Shown in pieces: positions 17,363 to 26,300 of a stretch of 64,000 nt of DNA. Position 1 is the first letter of the stretch; each line of letters begins with the position of its first letter. A model generated the notes under the pieces. That model did not search any database. It was given only the letters and a program-made list of their open reading frames with translations, and was not told the DNA's origin. Where the stretch lies: NCBI RefSeq assembly GCF_038007305.1, contig NZ_JBBOWV010000001.1, positions 1,536,001 through 1,600,000 on the forward strand, read 5' to 3'. This DNA comes from Solibacillus sp. FSL W7-1436 (GTDB taxonomy: Bacteria; Bacillota; Bacilli; Bacillales_A; Planococcaceae). A program made the position numbers and the translations under genes.

Positions 17363-17716
17363 CTAACGCTTCAATACCCGGCTTTCCAATAAATACGTTA
17401 CTTCATATTTCTCCGCCAATCTTCTTAAAAACGTTAATAGTTCACTGAAATCTGTTGTTTTTATCAATTGTTCGTACTGTTTTTTCTCCTCTTCGGTCGC
17501 AACTTTTTTAAAATAACCCCACATATGTTGGCAAGCGTTGCGCATGCTGCCTGCTGTTGGTGTTAAGTTTAATGCCTGAGCGATCAGTGCTGAAATTTCT
17601 TCATAAGAAGCCTTGTTTTTCATAGCCTGACGTATTGCATTGTAGTGATTCTGACTATAAAACATCACATTGTATTTCTCCTCACGCCAAAGGATTTCCG
17701 TCTTCTTCTGATCCAT
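17363..17716 (-). CDS. YbgA-like DUF1722 protein
   Basis: 117 residues. The pattern LWREEKYNVMFYSQNHYNAI, then SYEEISALIAQAL, then HMWGYFKKVATEEEKKQY is that of the YbgA/DUF1722 family. In other bacteria this domain is found alone or fused to a DUF523 domain, often near photolyase genes; its role is unclear. Here it stands alone. The start chosen is ATG 17716, because GAGGAGG lies 8 bases before it; the GTG at 17740 is longer but unsupported. It is not part of an operon. Confidence 0.8.
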   Translation of the reverse strand: MDQKKTEILWREEKYNVMFYSQNHYNAIRQAMKNKASYEEISALIAQALNLTPTAGSMRNACQHMWGYFKKVATEEEKKQYEQLIKTTDFSELLTFLRRLAEKYEVTYLLESRVLKR

Positions 17717-17897
17717 AAAAGATTCCTCCTCACGTTCCACTTTTGCATAATCTACTAGTTGTTCACATTATATAAGATAGATAAAAGTTTTGCTTATATG
17801 GGAAGTCAAATCCAGCTTATAGTGTAAAAAATTTGTATAATGGAGATAGTATCCAATTTCTGAATTTACTAAAAATTTAAAAGAGAGAGGGATTCCG

Positions 17898-19262
17898 ATG
17901 GTAAATGAACTAACATCAGCAAATGAACAATTAACAGGAGATCCGGTATACCGGGATAAACCAGTTATTCAGGCTGCCGAAACGCTCTTCGTCAATGAAT
18001 TTACGGACGGTGTATTAAACCCGAATGCACCAATGTTAGGGCCTTTAAAAGATGGGGGTACGATCATTGCCAATACAGCTCCTGGTTGTTGGGGGCCTAT
18101 GATTACACCGACGATCCGTGGGGGGCACGAAGTAACGAAGCCTGTATATGTTGAAGGCGCTGAAGTCGGAGATGCAATCGTCATCCAGATTAAGTCGATT
18201 CAAGTTACATCGATTGCGACTTCTTCGGGAACGGACGAAGCTCAAAATGAACGCTTTATCGGAGATCCTTTTGTAAAGGTGAAATGCCCGGGGTGCGGGA
18301 AGCTCCATCCGCCGACAATTGTAGAAGGAATCGGTCAGGAGTCCATAAAATGTATGACTTGCGGTACGGACACAACACCATTTAAAATTTCCAACGGCTA
18401 TACAATGGCATTTAATTCAAAAGGGAATGTCGGATTAACGGTCGGAAAAGAAGCGGCACGCCGGATTGCCCAGGAAAGCAAAAACTATATGCGTACTCCG
18501 GAAAATTCGGTTCAAAATCCGATTACTTCATTCGCGCCGAGTGACCTGATCGGGGTACTTGCAAGAATGCGCCCGTTTGTTGGACAGCTTGGAACAACGC
18601 CATCAAAAGCAATGCCGGATTCGCATAATGCCGGTGATTTCGGAACATTTTTAATCGGAGCACCGCATGAATTTACATTGACCGAAGACGAGCTGAATAT
18701 TCACCGTACAGATGGACATATGGATATTAACCGTGTACGTGAAGGGGCTGTTGTCATTTGCCCTGTAAAAGTTCCAGGAGGCGGTGTATACGTAGGAGAT
18801 ATGCATGCAATGCAGGGCGATGGTGAAATTGCCGGACATACAACGGATGTATCGGGTATTGTACAGCTGCAGGTAAGTGTACTGAAAAAGGTAAACTTGG
18901 ATGGTCCGATCTTGCTTCCGAATGTTGAAGATTTACCTTATACCGCAAAACCTTTCACGAAAGAAGAGAAACGCATTGCACGCGAGCTGGCTGAAGAATT
19001 CGGTGTAAAGCAGGTCGAGGAAAGTTTCCCATTGTCGATTGTAGGAACAGGGGTTAACTTAAATGCAGCTACAGAAAATGCACTCGAACGCGCGGCAAAG
19101 TTATTTGGACTGACGGTGGAAGAATTGAGAAACCGTGCAACCATTACCGGTGGAATTGAAATAGGAAGACATCCGGGAGTTGTAACTGCAACAGTTCAAA
19201 TGCCAAAAACACTTCTGAAAAAAGCGCGCCTCTTTAAAACAGTTAAGCGCCAGTATGACTGA
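17898..19262 (+). CDS. Acetamidase/formamidase family protein
   Basis: 454 residues of the FmdA/AmdA family, which hydrolyses short amides to acid and ammonia in the cytoplasm. The family core is visible as TIIANTAPGCWGPMI, PVYVEGAEVGDAIVIQI, and PGGGVYVGDMHAMQGDGEIAG, the last holding metal-binding residues. Between residues 134 and 160 lies CPGC-(about 20)-CMTC, a zinc-ribbon-like insert that lengthens the protein beyond the classical short form. AGAGAGAGG lies before the ATG. Substrate specificity cannot be set from sequence. The following small gene is on the same strand 110 bp away. Confidence 0.82.
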   Translation: MVNELTSANEQLTGDPVYRDKPVIQAAETLFVNEFTDGVLNPNAPMLGPLKDGGTIIANTAPGCWGPMITPTIRGGHEVTKPVYVEGAEVGDAIVIQIKSIQVTSIATSSGTDEAQNERFIGDPFVKVKCPGCGKLHPPTIVEGIGQESIKCMTCGTDTTPFKISNGYTMAFNSKGNVGLTVGKEAARRIAQESKNYMRTPENSVQNPITSFAPSDLIGVLARMRPFVGQLGTTPSKAMPDSHNAGDFGTFLIGAPHEFTLTEDELNIHRTDGHMDINRVREGAVVICPVKVPGGGVYVGDMHAMQGDGEIAGHTTDVSGIVQLQVSVLKKVNLDGPILLPNVEDLPYTAKPFTKEEKRIARELAEEFGVKQVEESFPLSIVGTGVNLNAATENALERAAKLFGLTVEELRNRATITGGIEIGRHPGVVTATVQMPKTLLKKARLFKTVKRQYD

Positions 19263-19373
19263 ATGTCATTAATCAATCATTAAATGCACTAATGTCATAG
19301 TTAATTAGATAAGTTTTTGTTCTTTATTTTTCGGGAAATAGGAAATTACTAGAAAAGTAGAGGGGATGAAGCG

Positions 19374-19892
19374 ATGCAGCCATTGATCAAGAAGATAGAA
19401 ACTCTTGTCATCTCGATTAGCGTTCAGTCCGGTATAGGTATTATAGAAGCAATTAGTGAAAAAGACGGCAATAAGAAAGTCATATTTCAAATTACATCAA
19501 AAACGCCTTTAATGACAAAGGACGGGCACCAAATTGGGGTATCTGCCATTCCGGTCAAGGCAAAAATCATTGCCTTTATTGATTCCAGAAATCCGTTGCC
19601 GATGGTTTCCCCGCCGCATACAACACCGCTGTTGATCATTTTTGATCAGTATGATAAGGATGGCGAAGTATGTGTCGGTGCATTTGACCGTCAGTTTTAC
19701 TGTGATCAGCTGAAGCTTAAACTCCATGTCAGTGAAAAAACAGAAATATTGGATTTGGCAGGTAAGCGCGTGGATCAAAATGATTTGGAAGGAAAGATGC
19801 TGTTCGTTTTTTATGACCGTGCAACAAAAAGCAAACCAGTGCAAGCCAATCCATCAAAAATTATTGTGACCCCTATTTTGCATAACGAATAG
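19374..19892 (+). CDS. Hypothetical protein, possible redox/copper-oxidase-like fold unknown
   Basis: 172 residues, soluble, no signal peptide. I do not recognise the family with certainty. The C-terminal VFYDRATKSKPVQANPSKII resembles a phrase (YG..TRSIPAQ..P.KIVV) found in small Firmicutes beta-barrel proteins, sometimes next to copper amine oxidase-like domains, and the rest is predicted beta-rich. The ATG is preceded by GAGGGGATGAAG. It is followed by a long hairpin terminator, so it may be transcribed with or without the amidase gene 110 bp upstream. Confidence 0.55.
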   Translation: MQPLIKKIETLVISISVQSGIGIIEAISEKDGNKKVIFQITSKTPLMTKDGHQIGVSAIPVKAKIIAFIDSRNPLPMVSPPHTTPLLIIFDQYDKDGEVCVGAFDRQFYCDQLKLKLHVSEKTEILDLAGKRVDQNDLEGKMLFVFYDRATKSKPVQANPSKIIVTPILHNE

Positions 19893-19896
19893 TTAT

Positions 19897-19986
19897 GAGG
19901 CATATCGATTTCTATTGTCGGTGCGTATGGTTTAAGCAGCATTTCATACGACTTGGTACAAATGAAACGATATGCTCTTTTTTATG
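19897..19986 (+). terminator. Nested-hairpin terminator
   Basis: Outer stem GAGGCATATCG (19897-19907) with CGATATGCTC (19969-19978) followed by TTTTTTAT; an inner GTCG..CGTATG / CATACGAC stem lies within. Its loop is unusually long for an intrinsic terminator. Confidence 0.55.
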
Positions 19987-20076
19987 TAATCACCTTGAAG
20001 GAAAGTGAAAAAATTAAAAACGTTACATATCCATTTAATTTTTGGTATATTTTTGTATAGAAATAAGGTGGAAAAA

Positions 20077-21534
20077 ATGGAGGGATCTTTGTTGTTGCTT
20101 TCATTTGATGAGCAGCTCTTTCAACAGACGAACGGACAAACAGGGGAAAAGCTAGAGCAGGCTTTGGAAGGAAATTTTCAATTTGAAAAACAGACTGCGA
20201 TTTGGGGCGCACCTATACAGAGCAATGAATTTTTGCTGGAGCAGGAGCGTGCAGAGAAGTTTTGCTTTCAGTTAATAAAAAACTATTGGGGCGGATTAGA
20301 CTTATTTTTTAATGATTCAATATACGAGACGAATAATTCGAATGGAAAAATGGAACAGTTTTTTGCCGAGCAGCAAAACAGAAAAGTGCTGTTTTCGTTT
20401 TTACATACACAGGGGGAAGTGGCATTAGACCAGCTGGTTGAATATATTTTTTCGAAGCCGGTTCCTGTAACTCATATACAAACGGAACTCAAGAAAATTT
20501 ATGTGTACAAAGTGGACAATCATTATTTTGTGCAACCGGTTTATTGTGCAAATGAAAAGTACTGGGAAATAATCGGTGCGAAAAAGATTTATTCACTGTT
20601 CTTACAAGTACCTTTAATGGAGATTACGAGACCTGTTGAATTAATGAGGCATTTTAAAGCATTGCTTGCCGGACAGTTGACAGCGAATCGGATTGCAACA
20701 ATCATTCATAAGCTTGTACAGAAGATTGATTTTGAAAACCCGAAATCGGATGAAATAAAGCAGCTGCATCTATTAAATGTCCGCACGCATTTTACAAGCG
20801 GGCGACGCCATATGCTGAAGCTTCGAAAATGCATTCAGGCATTACTGGAAAACTGGTCAACCGGAAAGTTTGCATTGAATACAAAAGAGCAGACACTGCT
20901 TGGCTACATGTTGTTTCAGGAGGCGGTTTATAAAAGAGATTATCGGAGTATTTTACTGCAAGGAATGTTTTTGATTGAAGAAGAGCGGATCAATAATCAT
21001 GCGATCGAACTTGTCGTTGAATATGCGGATGTGCTGAGCAGCATGAGCCCGCAGCCTGATACACTTGTGAAAGATTACCGGAAAAACTACTTGGAGCATG
21101 TCTTTTATGAACTGATAAATAGCGTTGTAAAGGAGGAGCAGTTTGAACTTGGGATAGAACTGCTGAAAAATTATGAGCTTGCGTCATGTGCAGCCCTATT
21201 TCAGCTCCTTCATGCCGATGAAACAGAAACGATCCTGCATATGATCGAGGCAACTGTTCAACGTGATATTGCTCTATTTGTAGATGGTTCGCCCCAAAAT
21301 ATCCGGGAATCGATTATTTTATGGCAACAGCAATATTTAAATAAAAACAGCGATTATTATCGTATTGCCGAAATGACATCACAGCATATATGCAATTTGT
21401 TGAAAATACTGTTTTGGGCTGAAGAAGACCTGCTAGTGGAGAAACTGCTGGCAGTCTATAAGAAATATTTGCTCATACCGCATCATTTCCAATATTTGCG
21501 CCAATTTATTGAGCGCCGTGTAGCTCTATGTTAA
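20077..21534 (+). CDS. Unrecognised 485-residue protein
   Basis: I do not recognise this protein. It is soluble in appearance, mainly alpha-helical in its second half, with many Leu/Glu/Lys heptad-like stretches and no signal peptide, membrane helix or known catalytic motif that I can see. The start at ATG 20077 is chosen because AAGGTGG lies 6 bases before it; the open frame extends to 20005 but without a ribosome site. It is transcribed alone between two terminators. Composition resembles its neighbours, so recent transfer is not indicated. Confidence 0.6.
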   Translation: MEGSLLLLSFDEQLFQQTNGQTGEKLEQALEGNFQFEKQTAIWGAPIQSNEFLLEQERAEKFCFQLIKNYWGGLDLFFNDSIYETNNSNGKMEQFFAEQQNRKVLFSFLHTQGEVALDQLVEYIFSKPVPVTHIQTELKKIYVYKVDNHYFVQPVYCANEKYWEIIGAKKIYSLFLQVPLMEITRPVELMRHFKALLAGQLTANRIATIIHKLVQKIDFENPKSDEIKQLHLLNVRTHFTSGRRHMLKLRKCIQALLENWSTGKFALNTKEQTLLGYMLFQEAVYKRDYRSILLQGMFLIEEERINNHAIELVVEYADVLSSMSPQPDTLVKDYRKNYLEHVFYELINSVVKEEQFELGIELLKNYELASCAALFQLLHADETETILHMIEATVQRDIALFVDGSPQNIRESIILWQQQYLNKNSDYYRIAEMTSQHICNLLKILFWAEEDLLVEKLLAVYKKYLLIPHHFQYLRQFIERRVALC

Positions 21535-21536
21535 AC

Positions 21537-21578
21537 AAAAGGTGAAGCAATGCAGATGCATGCTTCACCTTCTTGTTT
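21537..21578. terminator. Convergent terminator
   Basis: AAGGTGAAGCA / TGCTTCACCTT with A-rich and T-rich flanks, between the convergent genes ending at 21534 and 21578. Confidence 0.8.
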
Positions 21579-22762
21579 TATTGCAATACGCCATCGTTTG
21601 TCAGCTGCTCGATTTGTTCTTTACTATAGCCGTAAGCAGTTAAAATTTCCTCGGTATGTTCACCTATTTTTGCCCCGACATGTTTGTAAGTCGGTTCAAC
21701 ACCGCTTATCTTCAAGGCTGTTCCAATTTGGCGCTGCGAGGATCCATCCGGTTTCCGAACTTCTACGAGCATATTCCGTGCTTTAATTTGCGGGTGTTCG
21801 CAAGCTTCGTCAAATGTAAGTACCGGCTCCACACATCCATGGAAATCCTCATTGAAAATTTCAAGCCACTGATCAAATGTTTTTGAACAAAATGCATCGG
21901 TAACTGCTTCTTTAAAGCGCTGCTGTGTATAGTAGGAGTCATTAAATGTGCTGTCGATCAGTTCCGGAATGCCAAGCGCTTCACATAATAGTTTACGGAA
22001 TTGCGGTTCCAGACTGCCGACTGAGAAATAACGACCGTCTTTCGTCCGGTAGTAATCATAAAATGTTCCGCCATTTAAAATTTCCTCTTCCGGCTGAGGC
22101 GGACGGCCGCTTCCAAGGTATTGCGTACCATATAAAGCATTCATCGAAAACATCGCATCAGTCATCGAAACATCGATAAATTTCCCTTCACCAGTTTTTT
22201 CACGGTGAAGAGCAGCCGCTAAAATTCCGACAGCAGCATGCATTGTCCCGCCTGCAATATCCGCAATTTGAATACCCATAGCAACGGGCTTTTTATCCTT
22301 CAGACGCGAATGATTGAGTACACCGCCAATCGATAAATAGTTATTATCATGGCCTGGCCGGGTTGCGTAAGGCCCCGTTTGCCCGTAGCCTGTAATTGCA
22401 CAGTAAATGAGGCGCGGGTTGAATTCACGCAGTGTTTCATAGTCAATTCCTAGCCGTTTCATCACTCCAGGACGGAATCCTTCAATGACAATGTCGTAAT
22501 CTTGGATAAGCTTTTTAATAATTTCAATGCTCTCCGCAGACTTCAGATTAAGCTGCAAAGACTTTTTTGAACGGTTTAAATGCTGGTGGAAGTAGGATTC
22601 CTTGTCCTCATCATACGGCGGCATAATCCGCATTAAATCAACACGGCGCTCTGACTCCACATGAATCACATCTGCACCGAGATCCGCAAACATCATTGAC
22701 GCAAGCGGCCCAGGCAATAGAGAAGAAAAATCCAGTATTTTTAATCCATTTAAAATAGTCAT
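21578..22762 (-). CDS. CaiB/BaiF family CoA-transferase (alpha-methylacyl-CoA racemase-like)
   Basis: 394 residues of the family III CoA-transferases, which move CoA between carboxylic acids or epimerise 2-methylacyl-CoAs. The N-terminal GLKILDFSSLLPGPLASMMFADLGADVIHVE and the segment GYGQTGPYATRPGHD, with its histidine and aspartate, are characteristic. The GGTFYDYYRTKDGRYFSVG block and short C-terminal domain follow. The wording SSLLPGPLA and PATRPGHD is closest to the racemase branch. An AAGGGGG site overlaps a first ATG at 22768 and sits 6 bases before the ATG at 22762, which I prefer. No partner acyl-CoA gene lies nearby. Confidence 0.83.
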   Translation of the reverse strand: MTILNGLKILDFSSLLPGPLASMMFADLGADVIHVESERRVDLMRIMPPYDEDKESYFHQHLNRSKKSLQLNLKSAESIEIIKKLIQDYDIVIEGFRPGVMKRLGIDYETLREFNPRLIYCAITGYGQTGPYATRPGHDNNYLSIGGVLNHSRLKDKKPVAMGIQIADIAGGTMHAAVGILAAALHREKTGEGKFIDVSMTDAMFSMNALYGTQYLGSGRPPQPEEEILNGGTFYDYYRTKDGRYFSVGSLEPQFRKLLCEALGIPELIDSTFNDSYYTQQRFKEAVTDAFCSKTFDQWLEIFNEDFHGCVEPVLTFDEACEHPQIKARNMLVEVRKPDGSSQRQIGTALKISGVEPTYKHVGAKIGEHTEEILTAYGYSKEQIEQLTNDGVLQ

Positions 22763-23349
22763 ACCCATCCCCCTTATGTGTTGAACAGTTGTTTTTGTTG
22801 GAAATTTTGAATCTTGCCTGTGAAAAGTTCAATGTAGAAATTAGAACTATCACTAAAAATATGCCATCACTTTCAATAAAATATAAATATAAGAAAAAGA
22901 GTCCCCTTATTTTCTAATTCTCTATTCCCTATTATATTTTAAATACTCTGAAAATTATAGTGCGAAAATAAGCAAAATGTGCAGAAATACAGAAAAAACA
23001 AACATTGATAGATTATTCTCTATTATTTTAAAAAAATTGGCCCTATACAGGAATAAAATGTAATTTTAGTGAATATGTACTAAGTATAGAAACCCTGATA
23101 AAGATTAGAAAGTTTTTTGCTAGGGTAAAGTATGGCTGGTTGGCTATTTATTTATAGAACGATTCTGCTTTTTGACAATAAGTCAAAGCAGGGTCGTTCC
23201 TTTTTTTGTCCAAAAATAGAAATCCCCAAATAAATTGAAAAACTGCATAATTTCAATACATTTTTGCACACCTTTAGCCGATATAAACAATAGTAGTATT
23301 TACTAGATTGAACATGTTACGACATTTCAAAAGGGAGGGATTTTCTAAC
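22763..23349. other. AT-rich spacer with an orphan terminator
   Basis: About 590 bp without a recognisable gene. The only strong feature is the hairpin at 23157-23208, listed separately, which points to a plus-strand transcript starting within this spacer. The last 40 bases hold the AAAGGGAGGG ribosome site of the SLH protein. Confidence 0.45.
23157..23208 (+). terminator. Orphan plus-strand terminator
   Basis: Stem GAACGATTCTGCTTTTTGAC / GTCAAAGCAGGGTCGTTC with loop AATAA, then CTTTTTTTG. The gene to the left is on the other strand, so this terminator has no plus-strand coding gene to serve. Confidence 0.75.
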
Positions 23350-26300
23350 ATGGACTCGAAAAAGGCACAAAAACTTTCAAAGGCAGCGGTCGCAACGGTT
23401 TTGGCGACAAGTGGTGTGCTAGTCGCAATACCCCACCAGGCAAATGCCATTTCGTTCAGTGATTTAAATCCAAATGCGGATTATTACGAGCCGATTATCG
23501 ATTTAGCCAACCGTAAAATTGCAACAGGTTATTCGAACGGTACATTTAAACCAAACACAGCAATTACTCGTGAAGATGCTGCAAAAATGCTGGCACTGAC
23601 GATTGATGTAAATATAACAAATCCAAAAAATCCTGGGTTTAAAGACGTGACAGTGAATAATCCAAATTACCGTTACATCGCCGCATTGGCAGAGGCGGGT
23701 GTCATTAATGGCTATTCAGATAAAACCTTTAAACCAAAAGAGCCGATTACACGCGGACAAATGGCTAAAATTTTAACGCTTGGCTTCAAGTTTGGCATTT
23801 CCACAAAACTTACTCATGGTTTCAAGGATGTTTCAAATAAAAATGCCAATGCGTATTTTATACAGACACTTTATGATTTGAATGTAACAAAAGGAAAAAC
23901 ACCTGTTTCATTTGATCCTTTTAATACCGTAACACGCGGGCAGATGGCGACATTTATTTGGCGAGCAGAAAAAGCGGACCGGGGCAATCCGGTATACACA
24001 GTCGGGGATATTGTTGGAAATCAAATATACATAAACGGTGTCCCGTACACGGTGGCATCCCATTTACGCAGTATTATTAATGCGGGAAATCAAAATGTAT
24101 TAAAAGGTGCCTACATCGAGGGAAGCTATTCAGGAAAGACCCTTCAAAATATTTCGAAGCTTACGATAAATGCGAGCGGAACTTCTTCGCGTTTATTGGC
24201 GCTTGATGGAGGCAATTCTTCGTTTGCAGGAGAACTTGTCATTAACGGAAGCTATTTGCGCTTCAAAAACATCGATTTTACAGGACGTGTGGAAGTGGCA
24301 GAAGCACCGCGACGTTCGCTTGCTGCATTGGGGAATGTGCGTATTGCGAGTATAGGGAACTTCGCATCGTTCATCGACTGGGGCACACCTACAAACCCGA
24401 AAAATGAAGATTTCCTGAATCCTGATGATAAGGAAACACTGCAGGATAAGCCGGACCCGACAAAGCCCGAGCACCTGCAAAAATACACCGAACGTTTGAC
24501 AAATGTTAAGAAATACGTGGACTTTGAAAATTCGGATATTCGTAATCTGTATGTAACTGCGGACCGTACATTTTTAAAAGCCAACTATACTATCGACCGC
24601 CTGACGGTACAGGGGAATGTGGCAAACATGGAGCTGTATGCAAGCCCGAGAGCGATGTATATCGATACGGACTATAATGTTTCTATTTATGGCGTTCATT
24701 ATATTCAATACGTGTATAAAAACACGTTGAAAAATGTGTACCTGAATACAGACAGCTCGTATGGCTATTATTACATTACATCAAGCAATGGCTTTACGAA
24801 TCTTGGTACACATGCCTATATTTCCAAAGCAATCATCCCGAATAATAAAACCGTAAACGATGTGTTTGACGATTATAAAACGGATGACCCGAACATTGGA
24901 TATGTAGAGGATGAAAACGGAAAAGCGGTTGACCGCGATCCGGTGGAAAATACGATTGTTACCGATGTTACGTCTCCAACCATTACACAGTTGGATGTAG
25001 CAGCCGGCGGATCGACAGCCGATGTGACATTAACAGCGGATGAAGATGGAACATACTATTATGTCATTAAAAAGGCCGATGAAAAACCCCCAACAATAAG
25101 TGAGATTAAAACAGGCGGTACAAAATACAACGGCAGTGGGCCACTCGTAATGGACGAGCCTGTGAACTTTACTGTAACCGGTCTGGAAACGATGACGGAC
25201 TATATCATTTATGCAATTGTAATTGATGAAGCGGACAATGTATCAGAGAAGGAAGAGCAGGAATTCTCGACAATCGATAACCGACCACCGACATTCCGTC
25301 TCGATAAAGGCGAAACGATGTACGGAGGTAAGCGTCTGCAATTTGTCATTAAGGGAATTGCAGAGCCGGGCGAATACTTCTACTATATTCGCGAAAAATC
25401 GCCTGTTACGATGCCGGACCCGACTGTCGATGAAATTATGAAGCGCTACACAGGAAAAGGAACAATTACAAAACCTGATGATATCGTCATTACCGAAACG
25501 AAATATGGTGCAACTCCGGCAATCGGCGATATTAAACCAAACACAGAGTATGAAATTTATGCGGTAATGGTCGATAAATCGGGCAACAAGATGCGCAATC
25601 CTGCACCGAAGATTATATTGAAGACAGAAGCGCCGGATATGACCTATCCGTATGTTATTCAACCGCCGGAGCTGCAACTGGCAGATAAGGAAAAAGGCTA
25701 TTTCTATATAACCGTGAGCGAAGAACTTGATAAAGCAACAGCTGAAAATCCTGATAACTATTTATTATCCGGTACAGGAATTGTCAATATATCAGGGCAC
25801 AAAGAAATGAAGCCAGTCGAAGTTCAATACTCCAACAAGCGAATTCGTTTAACGATTCCTTCCGTCAGCTCTTTAGTAAATGGTGATACGATTGTCGCTA
25901 CCATTTTAAAAGGGGTAAAGGATTTAGCGGAAAATGAATTCGAAAATAAGGATGTTGTGCCGGTGGGAATGGAACCGCGGAATTATGCGCAGTACAGCCA
26001 TTCGGACGCATTACAGCCGACAATCCGGATCAGAAATGTCGTAACGGGTCCTTCCCAATATGAAATCGAAGTAAATACAAACAAAGCCGGTACGTACTAT
26101 TACATGATCTTACCATCTGATTATGATGAGGTAATTGCAGAGCGCGGTATTACAAATCGTCATTTCGTCGATGAGTTTTCTACAGATCCAGATATAGTAA
26201 AAGGGAAATTCCAGACAAAGACATCGGCAGGTACAACTGATGACTATATTGCGGATGGCCAAAATCCGGCAACGCTTGGCACATTTAAATTTAATGTAAC

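Noticed and set aside
25243..25677. 144-codon minus-strand ORF
   Set aside because: Antisense shadow within the SLH protein gene.
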